Numbered from the stretch's first letter, positions 6,639 through 14,959 are shown. The stretch: DNA of 32,144 nucleotides from Bacteroidaceae bacterium (GCA_024401225.1 JAKSLM010000032.1:1-32144), one strand, 5' to 3'. Notes: a model not told the origin generated them from the letters alone. Made by a program: numbers and translations.

Positions 6639-9407
6639 ATGAAGAAGAGTATACGATACATATTATCAGCATTATTCTTTGCCCTGTTTGCCGTAGCCAT
6701 TGAAGCTCAGACAAGCAGCGCAAAGGATCTTGGTATACCTTTCTTCAAGACATTCTCCGCAACGGAATACGGTGCTCACAGCCGCAACTTCGACATCCTG
6801 TGCGACTCCAAGGGACGAGTATACATAGCCAACTTTGAGGGCCTTCTGGTGTACGATGGCGAGGAATGGGAGGTGATGCATACACCGGGCATCTCGCGAG
6901 TCACAAGCCTGCACAAGGGACAGAGCGGCAAGATATGGTTTGGTGGAAACAACGTGCTTGGATACGTGAGCGTAGCTGACAGCATCAAGCCCGTGTTCGT
7001 GACCGATGAAAGCAACCGCCAGCTCAACTTCGGCGAGGTGCGCCGCATCGAGGAAGGTGGAAAGGGAGTCCTGTTCACCACAGCCAAGGGAAGCGCTTAC
7101 ACCTATACCAATGGCAAGGTAAAGTTCATGAAGGACTTCTACGACGATCCAGATGAGAAAATAGTATGGAACGGCATAGACATCAACGAGCGTCTGGAGA
7201 TCAAGGACCTTGGCATGATAGTCTACGCCACAGTCCATCACGGCTTGATCATCACCGACATGGATGGTCAGCAAATATACAACATCACAGAAGCCAACGG
7301 CCTGTGCAGCAACATAATCTCTGCCATTGCATACGATGGCAAGGGAAGCGTATGGTGCACGACCAACAATGGTATCTTTGTAGTCAACGTATCGTCCATC
7401 TACACCCATTACGGAGAGATGGAAGGCTTGAAGGGACACGTGACAAGCATACTTAAGGTTGACGGCAAACTGCTCGTTGGTACGCTTCAAGGACTTTACG
7501 AACTCAGCGATGCCACCTTCCACAAGGTGCCGGGAGTGGATCAGGCGTGCTGGAAGATTGTGGAGACAAAAAGGCACACAGCCCTTACAGCCACAGCGGA
7601 TGGTGTGTTCGAATACAAGAACGGCAGCACCCCCGTACAGATCACTACAAAGCACACACTTGCACTCTATGTGGAGGATGAGAATTCCTTCCTCATGGGA
7701 AATCTCGACGGCATCTACAGACACACAGCAGGCAAGGGCGACGTGCTCATCAATAAGATACAGAATGTAGTCAAGTTTGATGATGACGGAAAGGGCAACA
7801 TCTGGGCTCTCACGCTCTACGGCGAAACCTACATAATGCCAAAGGATGGCAACAGCTTCCAGAAGAAGCAGAACGACAATCTCACCCTCATGCTCAACTA
7901 CACCGATGACAACGGAGTGGAGTGGAAAACGAGAAACAACGGTAATGGATTGACACGCACCGGCACCACAGACGAAATGGAGAGTTGGCTGAGACCATTC
8001 GACGACTGCATCGTTCAAGCCATGATGGTATCAGACGATGTGGCATGGATAGGCGGCAACTTCGGTCTCTATCGCTTCGACATAGGCAAAAGCAAGAAGT
8101 CGAAGCACTTCGTTCCAAAGGTCGACATACGCTACTTCATGCAGAGCCATCGACTTGTCAACTTCTGCGTAGCAAACGACAATGTCAACATACTGGGAAA
8201 GACGCTCTACAGCTACCGTCTGAAGGAAAACGGCGAATGGTCCAAGTGGCGTACTGACCAGGACATCGAACTCAGCAACATGGCCTATGGACGCTACCAG
8301 CTCACGGTAAGGTCTATGGATCCTTATGGTCAGATTTCCGTATCGGAGACCAAGAACTTTGAGATTCCATTCCCTATATTTGTACGATGGTACTTCCTCC
8401 TGCTTTACCTATTATTATTAGGACTGGCATTATACGCCATCGGTCGCTATCGTATGCAGCGTCTGGTCAAGGAGCGCAAGCATCTGGAGCAGGTGGTCAA
8501 GGAGCGCACTCAGGAAGTGGTGAAGCAGAAGAATGAGATCGTGGCTCAGAAGAACGAGATAGAACAGAAATCGCACGAGTTGGAAGACGCTCTCAAGGAG
8601 CTTCGCGCCACTCAGCAGCAACTCATCCGCAAGGAACACGAAGCCACGGTCGGCAAACTCACCAAGGGTCTCATCGACCGTATCCTCAACCCGATGAACT
8701 ACATCAACAACTTCTCGCACCTCACCATCGGACTGGCCAAGGACCTGAAGGAGAACCTTGAGGACGATGAGGACAAGATGACTCCCGACAACTTTGAGGA
8801 CAGCATGGATGTCATTGAGATGATGAGCACCAACCTCGAGAAGATAGAGCAGCACGGCCTCTCGACTACCCGCACGTTGAAGGCTATGGAAGAGATGCTC
8901 AAGGATCGTTCCAACAAGATTGACAAGCTCGACATAGCTGCCATCTGCCAGCAGAACATAGACATGGTGCACAACTACTTCAAGGACGACATCAGCAGGC
9001 TGGGTATCAGCATTGAGTGGAACCGTCCTGATGCTCCGGTGATGGCAAACGTAAATGCCGACTTGCTGAGCCGAACATTCATGTCGATGCTTGCAAACTC
9101 CGTGTTTGCAGTAAACAAGAAGGCCGAAAAGGCAGGACAAACTGGCTATCAGCCTGTGATCCGACTTGCAATAACGCCAGGTGCCAACGGATCGCCAACA
9201 CTTATCAGCATATACGATAATGGTATAGGTATTGAAGAAAGCATCATTGACAAGATCTTCGACCCATTCTTCACCACCAAGCCAACGGCTGAAGCACCTG
9301 GAGTCGGACTCTATCTGAGCCAGCAGACCATCCAGGATTTCGGCGGAACAATAACAGTAAAATCCTCTAAGGACGAGTATACGGAATTCACCATTTCGCT
9401 TCCCTAA
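6639..9407 (+). CDS. periplasmic beta-propeller sensor with degenerate histidine-kinase module
   Basis: 922 aa. A signal peptide (1-23, ending IEAQ) is followed by a two-component-regulator-type propeller (about 30-490; blades such as NIISAIAYDGKGSVWCTTNN). A Y_Y_Y-like domain follows (about 515-575; LYSYRLKENGEWSKWRT), then one transmembrane helix (about 580-605), a coiled coil (about 607-670), a dimerisation/HisKA-like region and an HATPase domain (to 922). The layout is that of a hybrid sensor kinase, but there is no receiver or HTH domain. The H-box reads GLIDRILNPMNY: the phosphoacceptor His is Asp680. The ATP lid keeps N820, the G1 motif DNGIGI (860-865) and GVGLYL (888-893). It therefore probably binds ATP but cannot accept phosphate on His. 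Its kinase half is similar to the next gene, 12 nt downstream, which does have the His. It may act as a signal-receiving partner of that kinase. Confidence 0.88.
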   Translation: MKKSIRYILSALFFALFAVAIEAQTSSAKDLGIPFFKTFSATEYGAHSRNFDILCDSKGRVYIANFEGLLVYDGEEWEVMHTPGISRVTSLHKGQSGKIWFGGNNVLGYVSVADSIKPVFVTDESNRQLNFGEVRRIEEGGKGVLFTTAKGSAYTYTNGKVKFMKDFYDDPDEKIVWNGIDINERLEIKDLGMIVYATVHHGLIITDMDGQQIYNITEANGLCSNIISAIAYDGKGSVWCTTNNGIFVVNVSSIYTHYGEMEGLKGHVTSILKVDGKLLVGTLQGLYELSDATFHKVPGVDQACWKIVETKRHTALTATADGVFEYKNGSTPVQITTKHTLALYVEDENSFLMGNLDGIYRHTAGKGDVLINKIQNVVKFDDDGKGNIWALTLYGETYIMPKDGNSFQKKQNDNLTLMLNYTDDNGVEWKTRNNGNGLTRTGTTDEMESWLRPFDDCIVQAMMVSDDVAWIGGNFGLYRFDIGKSKKSKHFVPKVDIRYFMQSHRLVNFCVANDNVNILGKTLYSYRLKENGEWSKWRTDQDIELSNMAYGRYQLTVRSMDPYGQISVSETKNFEIPFPIFVRWYFLLLYLLLLGLALYAIGRYRMQRLVKERKHLEQVVKERTQEVVKQKNEIVAQKNEIEQKSHELEDALKELRATQQQLIRKEHEATVGKLTKGLIDRILNPMNYINNFSHLTIGLAKDLKENLEDDEDKMTPDNFEDSMDVIEMMSTNLEKIEQHGLSTTRTLKAMEEMLKDRSNKIDKLDIAAICQQNIDMVHNYFKDDISRLGISIEWNRPDAPVMANVNADLLSRTFMSMLANSVFAVNKKAEKAGQTGYQPVIRLAITPGANGSPTLISIYDNGIGIEESIIDKIFDPFFTTKPTAEAPGVGLYLSQQTIQDFGGTITVKSSKDEYTEFTISLP

Positions 9408-9419
9408 TCATCTATATAC

Positions 9420-10265
9420 ATGGAACAGGAACTAGAATCACTAAGGCAGCAGGTTGCAACCCTACAGGAACAGTTGCACACACAGGAGAAGATGGCCTCG
9501 TTGGGTCTTCTTAGCGCTGGTATTGCCCATGAGATACAGAACCCTCTCAACTTTGTCATCAACTTCAGCAAGATGTCGGCAAAACTCCTTGACGACCTTG
9601 AGGACATAGTAGGCGACTGTGCCGACCGACTCGATCAGGATGATGCAGAGGAACTGGAGGAGATATCGACCGACCTCAAGGACAACCTGCATAAGATACA
9701 GGAACACGGCGAACGTGCCATAAGCATCATCCGAGGCATTCTGCTCCAGAGCCGCGGAAAGGATGGCGAATTCCTTCCTACCGATGTCGGCAATCTGGTA
9801 CACGAATACGTGTGGCTCTCTTACCATGCCATGCGTGCCAACGACAAGGACTTCAACATCTCCATCCATGAGGAGTGTCAGGCAAACATGCCAAAGATGA
9901 TGGTCATCCCGCAGGATCTCAGCCGTGCTGTGCTCAACGTGATGAACAACGCCTGCTACACAGTCAGGGAGCGCACAGCAACCGAGTCGGCCGACTATAC
10001 TCCATCCATCAGCGTCAAGGTGAGCTACGATGACAAATTGCGCATCTCCATCAGCGACAACGGCATGGGAATGTCGCAGGAGATAAAGGACAAGCTCTTC
10101 AAGACCTTCTTCACCACCAAGCCAGTAGGACAAGGCACCGGACTCGGACTATCCATCACCCACAACATCATCACAAGCCGGCACAATGGCGAACTCATCG
10201 TCGATTCGGAGGAAGGAGTGGGAACCACATTCACATTCATCATACCAGTCAAGACCATAAAGTAA
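9420..10265 (+). CDS. soluble sensor histidine kinase, intact catalytic motifs
   Basis: 281 aa with no membrane segment. A short N-terminal coiled coil (1-27) leads into HisKA: EKMASLGLLSAGIAHEIQNPLNF, with phosphoacceptor His37. The DHp second helix has the Bacteroidetes-type KIQEHGERAISIIRGIL. The HATPase domain shows N177 (N-box), D213 in DNGMGM (G1), KTFFTTKPVGQ (F-box) and GTGLGL starting at 239 (G2). It has no input domain of its own, so it probably takes its signal from a partner. The obvious candidate is the adjacent propeller protein, with which it shares the same kinase-region layout. The likely phosphate recipient is the receiver-phosphatase at 3772-4935, the only receiver in the window. 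Confidence 0.93.
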   Translation: MEQELESLRQQVATLQEQLHTQEKMASLGLLSAGIAHEIQNPLNFVINFSKMSAKLLDDLEDIVGDCADRLDQDDAEELEEISTDLKDNLHKIQEHGERAISIIRGILLQSRGKDGEFLPTDVGNLVHEYVWLSYHAMRANDKDFNISIHEECQANMPKMMVIPQDLSRAVLNVMNNACYTVRERTATESADYTPSISVKVSYDDKLRISISDNGMGMSQEIKDKLFKTFFTTKPVGQGTGLGLSITHNIITSRHNGELIVDSEEGVGTTFTFIIPVKTIK

Positions 10266-10297
10266 AGACGAGTACACCTCGTAACTTATTTATATTA

Positions 10298-10362
10298 ATA
10301 ATGTAAATGATCACGCTTCGTAAATCAATCATACCGATAATGTAAATGATCACGCTTCGTAA
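10298..10362 (+). repeat. 26-bp direct repeat, 39-bp period, across the TonB-receptor start codon
   Basis: The 26 bases at 10298-10323 are identical to 10337-10362. The offset of 39 nt keeps the reading frame. The second copy contains the receptor's start codon (10346). The first contains an equivalent ATG at 10307. A tandem duplication of the gene's start region is the simplest reading. Confidence 0.85.
10307..10345 (+). CDS. possible 12-residue leader peptide made by duplication of the gene start
   Basis: The ATG at 10307 opens MITLRKSIIPIM and stops at TAA 10343-10345, directly next to the receptor ATG at 10346. The first five residues are identical to those of the receptor. If it is translated, ribosomes would finish exactly at the real start, which would allow re-initiation. 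It may equally be a non-functional relic. There is no independent evidence that it is expressed. Confidence 0.3.
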   Translation: MITLRKSIIPIM

Positions 10363-12727
10363 CATATTCATGCTTTTGCTGTTTGCCTGCCCGGTACTCG
10401 CCGTTCATGCACAAACCGCCGACGATGACTATCAGGCAGCAGAGAAGGCCTATGAGTTCGGACACTTCGCACAGGTCGACTCACTCCTTACCAGTAACGT
10501 CAAGCGACTGAAGGGAGTGAACCGCATCAATGCCTACCGACTGCTGGCACTTAGTGCGCTCTATCAGGACCATACCGACATGGCTGAAGCGTATGTTACA
10601 AAGCTTCTTGCTCTCGATCCATTCTATACCGCCTACAACGATTCTCCACGATTCTCCGACCTTCTCGAACGTCTGAAGAAAGGCAAGACCACCATCACCA
10701 CGGCTTCGCAGCAGGAAGAGACCCTCGAAGAGGTTCCTGTGCCTACCACCCTCATCACGGAGGACATGATACGCGCATCGGGAGTGCAAACCCTTTCAGA
10801 ACTGCTTCTGCTATTCGTACCAGGCATGTCCCGCGTGGCAGGCGGAGAGGACAATGTAGCCATGCGAGGTGTATACGGCATGGGACAGGAAATGATCCTG
10901 GTACTTGAGGACGGCCACCGGCTGAACAGCCAGAGCACCAACACGCAGCCTATGGACTACCGCATCAATCTCGATAAGGTGAAGCAGGTGGAAGTGTTGC
11001 GAGGTCCGGCATCATCACTCTACGGCAACGTGGCCCTCACCGCTGTGGTCAACGTGATCACCAAGTCGGGAGGCGACTTTGATGGCAACATGGCAGCAGG
11101 ACTTACGGACAAGAACAACACCTTTGGACTCAGCTACCTTAACGGTCGAGGCAACCTGCGCACCGACTACCTTGCATGGATTTCCATGTACAACTCCAAA
11201 GGCGAGCGATACATGGACGGTCAGTATCCACGCTACATAGGCGGATTCAACAGCAATCCAGCCTTCGATCTCGGACTCAAGATACGCTGGGACGACTTCT
11301 CGCTCCGCGTGGCAGGACGCCATGCCAAGCCAGTACCATTCTACAACATCATCGATGCCGGAGGCTATTCGTACGACAAGTATGGCAAGCAGAACGGTGA
11401 AGCACCGGGCCAGTCGCACACTCACATTCGTTTCGACATCGACTACAGCCACAAGTGGGATGCCTTCTCGGTGTCAGCATCCGTGTTTGGCAACCTGGAA
11501 AATACACAAATCTACAACGTAGTAGGCGACTCCATCAACCCACGAGTAGCAAGCACCTTGGTGCAGTACGCGGGAGTAGAGACGGGAGCATCGGATGCAC
11601 GCACCGTAGGACTATGGGAAAGCATCGAGATGAAGACCTACACCTTCGGCGGATCGATAAGTGGTGCCTACAAATACGCAATGCCACGCTACGGCATGGA
11701 TGGATCGCTCCTCGTAGGTATTCAGTACGAATGTCTTGTGCCTGCTTACGCCAACTTCAAACTCGGATCGGACTACAACACAACACGTGTGTTCAGCAGC
11801 AGCCAATTTCACGATGGAGCAGAGCATTCCATATCGTGCTTCGTTCAGTTGAAGCACCATCTGACCAAGCGTCTCATCTTCAACGGAGGCGTACGCAGCG
11901 ACCATCGTACACGATACGACAACGACCACATCAACACCTTTGCACCCCGAGTGTCGTTCATCTGGCTTACAAACGATGTGCTCAATCTGAAGGCAGGCTA
12001 TTCTCATTCGTTCGTTGATGCACCTTACGTCTACCGCGCATGCAAGATTCCACTGTTCTCTGGCCCTTACCTCGAACCGGAGAAGATGGATGCCTACAAC
12101 ATATCAGCCAATTTCGACTGGCCTTCCATCAACATGAAATACGAAGCCACAGCATTCTACAACCACGCAAGCGACCTCGTATACTACAATCTGCGATCGT
12201 CCGAAGCCACATTCATGAACTCCGGTACGATTGAAGTGGCCGGAGTGGAACAGATGATCCAGTACGCAGCACCTCGTACGCTGATCAGCCTCAACACCAC
12301 CTATCAGTATCCATTGCGTATCGAGAACTATCTTGGCGCAGGATCGCACAATGCTGTCAATGTGCCACACCTTGTGGCAAACCTCACAGCAGCACAGCAA
12401 GTGGTCGACAGCAAGCGACTTGGCAAGGTGTGGCTTAGAGCCAATCTGCATGCACAGTCGTCATGCGATCTCTTCGCCATGCGAACAGAGGAGATCATTA
12501 TCGCCATGCTCGAGGAAGAAAATGCATCACCTACCGTATTCTATCTGCATCAGCCGTCAGTAGCCATACTTGGAGCGGGAGTAGAGTGGGCTTTGCCATT
12601 CGGACTCGCAGCAGCCATCGATGCTCACAATCTGTTCAACACACGCTACAAGGTGGGTGGACTGAGTCGTGAGGGAGTACCTCAGCAGGGATTCAACCTC
12701 ATAGGAAAATTAAGATTCAAATTCTGA
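10346..12727 (+). CDS. TonB-dependent outer-membrane receptor with TPR-like N-terminal domain
   Basis: 793 aa. A signal peptide (1-22, ending VHAQ) is followed by a helical TPR-like region (about 25-112; AEKAYEFGHFAQVDSLL, then LALDPFYTAYNDSPRFSDLLERL). A putative TonB-box-like stretch (ETLEEVPVPTTLI) precedes the plug (about 128-240; MIRASGVQTLSELLLLFVPGMSRV, VEVLRGPASSLYGNVALTAVVNVITKSGG). A 22-strand-type barrel follows, ending in aromatic LRFKF. It lacks the SusC carboxypeptidase-like domain and has no SusD partner. The TPR-like extension should sit in the periplasm and could contact the propeller sensor or TonB. Its position between the kinase and the RsbW-like gene implies a role in signalling, in uptake of the sensed compound, or in both. 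The substrate is unknown. Confidence 0.9.
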   Translation: MITLRNIFMLLLFACPVLAVHAQTADDDYQAAEKAYEFGHFAQVDSLLTSNVKRLKGVNRINAYRLLALSALYQDHTDMAEAYVTKLLALDPFYTAYNDSPRFSDLLERLKKGKTTITTASQQEETLEEVPVPTTLITEDMIRASGVQTLSELLLLFVPGMSRVAGGEDNVAMRGVYGMGQEMILVLEDGHRLNSQSTNTQPMDYRINLDKVKQVEVLRGPASSLYGNVALTAVVNVITKSGGDFDGNMAAGLTDKNNTFGLSYLNGRGNLRTDYLAWISMYNSKGERYMDGQYPRYIGGFNSNPAFDLGLKIRWDDFSLRVAGRHAKPVPFYNIIDAGGYSYDKYGKQNGEAPGQSHTHIRFDIDYSHKWDAFSVSASVFGNLENTQIYNVVGDSINPRVASTLVQYAGVETGASDARTVGLWESIEMKTYTFGGSISGAYKYAMPRYGMDGSLLVGIQYECLVPAYANFKLGSDYNTTRVFSSSQFHDGAEHSISCFVQLKHHLTKRLIFNGGVRSDHRTRYDNDHINTFAPRVSFIWLTNDVLNLKAGYSHSFVDAPYVYRACKIPLFSGPYLEPEKMDAYNISANFDWPSINMKYEATAFYNHASDLVYYNLRSSEATFMNSGTIEVAGVEQMIQYAAPRTLISLNTTYQYPLRIENYLGAGSHNAVNVPHLVANLTAAQQVVDSKRLGKVWLRANLHAQSSCDLFAMRTEEIIIAMLEEENASPTVFYLHQPSVAILGAGVEWALPFGLAAAIDAHNLFNTRYKVGGLSREGVPQQGFNLIGKLRFKF

Positions 12728-12755
12728 TAACAAACAAAACATACTGTATATTGCC

Positions 12756-13166
12756 ATGAAGACTCTGTGTATTACAAACAATGTCGAAGAGCTTCCAAAG
12801 CTTGCGTTCTTCTTGGACGAGATAGCTGATGAAGACGGTCTTGACACAAGTCTTGTGTTCAATCTGAACCTTGCTCTGGAGGAAGCTATGACCAATGTAG
12901 TCATGTACGCCTACCCAGATCAGCAAGATATGCCTATCACTCTTGATTACACAAAGGAGGGCGACACCCTTGTATTCTGCTTGCGCGATCAAGGCGTGGC
13001 ATTCGACCCTACTACCGGGGGCGATGTTGACATTACACTATCAGCAGAAGACCGCCCGATAGGCGGCCTCGGCATCTTCCTCGTAAAACAGATAATGACA
13101 GATGTCACCTACCAGCGCATCGGCGACTGCAATGTGCTAACGATGACCAAACAGATAGAAGGCTAA
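12756..13166 (+). CDS. RsbW-like anti-sigma factor serine kinase (HATPase_c_2)
   Basis: 136 aa, cytoplasmic, the usual length for RsbW/SpoIIAB-type GHKL kinases. Visible motifs are the N-box LALEEAMTNVVMYAY (E43, N47), the G1 box RDQGVAFDP (D78, G80) and the G2 box GGLGIFLV (103-110). Such kinases phosphorylate a STAS protein, here probably the one at 3456-3758, and bind a sigma factor or another target. No sigma factor gene is present in the window, so the controlled target must be elsewhere or of another kind. It starts 28 nt after the receptor gene and is the last gene of the locus. It is followed directly by the 22-bp-period palindrome array. Confidence 0.88.
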   Translation: MKTLCITNNVEELPKLAFFLDEIADEDGLDTSLVFNLNLALEEAMTNVVMYAYPDQQDMPITLDYTKEGDTLVFCLRDQGVAFDPTTGGDVDITLSAEDRPIGGLGIFLVKQIMTDVTYQRIGDCNVLTMTKQIEG

Positions 13167-13168
13167 AG

Positions 13169-13246
13169 CCCTTGCAAGGAATCGAACAACTCCTTGCAAG
13201 GAAACATCGAACTCCTTGCAAGGAAACGTTGAAGTCCTTGCAAGGA
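13169..13246. repeat. four 12-bp palindromes at an exact 22-bp period
   Basis: TCCTTGCAAGGA occurs at 13191-13202, 13213-13224 and 13235-13246. A copy with one changed outer base lies at 13169-13180. Start-to-start spacing is exactly 22 bp each time. The 10-nt spacers are related in the first three units (AACATCGAAC-like) and differ in the last. The last copy is followed by GTTTTCC, so it can also act as a terminator. The array fills the gap between the convergent ends of the partner-switch locus and the envC-like gene. Confidence 0.9.
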
Positions 13247-13291
13247 GTTTTCCTTTTCATTACTCTTACTTATTATTTCTTACTTAAACAA

Positions 13292-14920
13292 TCACCTAAC
13301 CCATTGTTCCGGATTGAGTCTGGCTGCCTCATTGCGAAGCTGGAAGTGGAGCACATAGTTGCCATCAGTATTAGTGCCTATCACTCCAAGTGAAGTCTTG
13401 GTGCTTACCTTTTGTCCCTTCGATACCGATACCGAAGCGAGTCCAGAATACACAGATATATAGCGGCCGTGGCGAATCATTACGATGTAACGACCTGCAT
13501 GCGAGAATACTGAGCTGACTTCACCATCGAACACAGCACGAGCCTGAGAGCCCTGCTGGCCACGAATGTCAATTCCCTTATTATCAAGCACTACCTTTGA
13601 GAGTCCAGGAGGACTGTATTTGCCATAATGGCCTACAACCTGATAACTGCCCGTGATAGGCATAGGCAGACGGCCCTTGTTGGCTGTAAACGAGGTGGAA
13701 AGTTTCACGTCGCTATTGTTGGCATTCCAGTTGGCAACCGTCTTTGATGCTTCCTTCTCTTCTTTTTCAGCCACACGTATCTCAGCCTTTGCTGTCTTCT
13801 CCTCTGCCCTAGCCCTCTCGGCATCGGCCTTTGCTTGTTCGGCAGCAGCCTTTGCAGCAGCACGTTCCTCCTCGGTCTTGGCAGCCTTACGGGCAGCATC
13901 AGCAGCCTTGCGGCGAGCTTCGGCCTCAGCCTGGGCACGACGGGCACGCTCCTGTGCAGCCTTAGCCTCTGCAAGCTTGCGCGCCTTCTCACGAGCGGCC
14001 TCTTCTGCCTTGCGGCGAGCCTCCTCTGCCTTGCGCTTACGTTCTGCCTCTGCACGGCGAGCGGCTTCTATCTCGGCCTGTATGATACGGTCAATCTCGG
14101 CATTGAGCGCTGCCTCACGATCCTGATATTCCTTGATCTGTCGCTGTACGGTGGCAAGGTTCTTGTTGAGATAAGTCACCTTGGTCTGGCACGATGACTT
14201 CATGCGCTCCATGTCACGTTGCTTGTTCTGCATAGTGACGCGCCCTGCCTCAAGGCGAGTCTTGGCTTCGAGCAACTGGTTCTTCTTCTGTTTTATCTCT
14301 GCCTGCTGTTCCTTGATGATGAGTCCTTGTGCCTTCTGGAAGGTGGAGTACTCCGAAACGTAGCGCATACGGCGAATGAGTTGTGAGAAATTGTCGGATG
14401 AGAAGATGAACATCAGCTTCTGCTGTATGGAACGGTTCTTGCGCTGATAGGTGATAGCCTTTGCATAGCGTTTCTTCTTCAGTTCCAACTGCTGCTGGAG
14501 CGAATCGATCTCCTCCTGCATGCGCACTATGTCCTTTGTAAGGTGATTGATCTCGCCACTAAGACTATCGATTGAAGCCTTCTGCTTGCCAATCTGGTTG
14601 TCAAGTATCATCACGGAGTCAAGGTTCGACTTTATCGACTTGTTGAGCTGTGCTGCCTGCTGCTGCGACAATTTACGCTTCTGTTCCATTGCTGCCTTCT
14701 CATTTCTCAACTGAGTCTTCTTGTCCACCTTCTGTGCTGTGGAAGTCTTCTTTGTGGTTGTAGTGGACTTTTTTGTCGTGGTGGTAGCCTTCTTCTGCGT
14801 CGTTGTTGTAGCCTTTCTGGTGGTGGTTGTCTTCTTCTGAGCATACACCAAGTGGCTTCCATCCACCGATGGCAGCAGGATGAAAGTGATGAGTAGGATT
14901 ATGTAGCGTAGTCGAGCCAT
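13292..14920 (-). CDS. EnvC-like murein hydrolase activator with degenerate LytM domain
   Basis: 542 aa. A signal peptide (about 1-27) is followed by a Thr/Lys-rich low-complexity stretch (about 28-62, repeated KKxTTTT units). A long coiled coil (about 65-250) leads into an Ala/Glu/Arg-rich coiled segment (about 285-395), then a C-terminal LytM/M23 domain (about 420-542). The zinc site is degraded: the first ligand position is N-K-G-I-D instead of H-x-G-x-D, the YAHL histidine is Gly (YSGL), and the HLHF motif is VLHF. It therefore should not hydrolyse peptidoglycan itself. Like E. coli EnvC it probably activates a cell-wall amidase at division. It is the last gene of the dut-TPR-DUF4292 operon, 39 nt after the DUF4292 gene. 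Confidence 0.88.
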   Translation of the reverse strand: MARLRYIILLITFILLPSVDGSHLVYAQKKTTTTRKATTTTQKKATTTTKKSTTTTKKTSTAQKVDKKTQLRNEKAAMEQKRKLSQQQAAQLNKSIKSNLDSVMILDNQIGKQKASIDSLSGEINHLTKDIVRMQEEIDSLQQQLELKKKRYAKAITYQRKNRSIQQKLMFIFSSDNFSQLIRRMRYVSEYSTFQKAQGLIIKEQQAEIKQKKNQLLEAKTRLEAGRVTMQNKQRDMERMKSSCQTKVTYLNKNLATVQRQIKEYQDREAALNAEIDRIIQAEIEAARRAEAERKRKAEEARRKAEEAAREKARKLAEAKAAQERARRAQAEAEARRKAADAARKAAKTEEERAAAKAAAEQAKADAERARAEEKTAKAEIRVAEKEEKEASKTVANWNANNSDVKLSTSFTANKGRLPMPITGSYQVVGHYGKYSPPGLSKVVLDNKGIDIRGQQGSQARAVFDGEVSSVFSHAGRYIVMIRHGRYISVYSGLASVSVSKGQKVSTKTSLGVIGTNTDGNYVLHFQLRNEAARLNPEQWVR

Positions 14921-14959
14921 GATTGCTGAAGGACTATGTGTGGGGGAGTGTGATGTGTA

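Noticed and set aside
6672-8018. 448-aa reading frame on the minus strand opposite the propeller sensor
   Set aside because: The plus-strand frame encodes a clear sensor with signal peptide, propeller and kinase domains; the antisense frame shows no recognisable domain and is a codon-bias shadow.
10263-10285. A third, degenerate copy of the 39-bp unit before the TonB receptor
   Set aside because: TCGTAA recurs in phase at 10279-10284, but the rest of the unit matches at only about half of the positions, close to chance.
13169-13246. CRISPR-like regular spacing
   Set aside because: The period is 22 bp with a 12-bp palindromic repeat and 10-nt spacers that are themselves related; CRISPR spacers are far longer and unique, and no cas gene is present.
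13172-13393. 73-aa plus-strand reading frame after the RsbW-like gene
   Set aside because: It is made mostly of the palindrome array and then runs antisense into the EnvC-like gene; no domain or promoter supports it.
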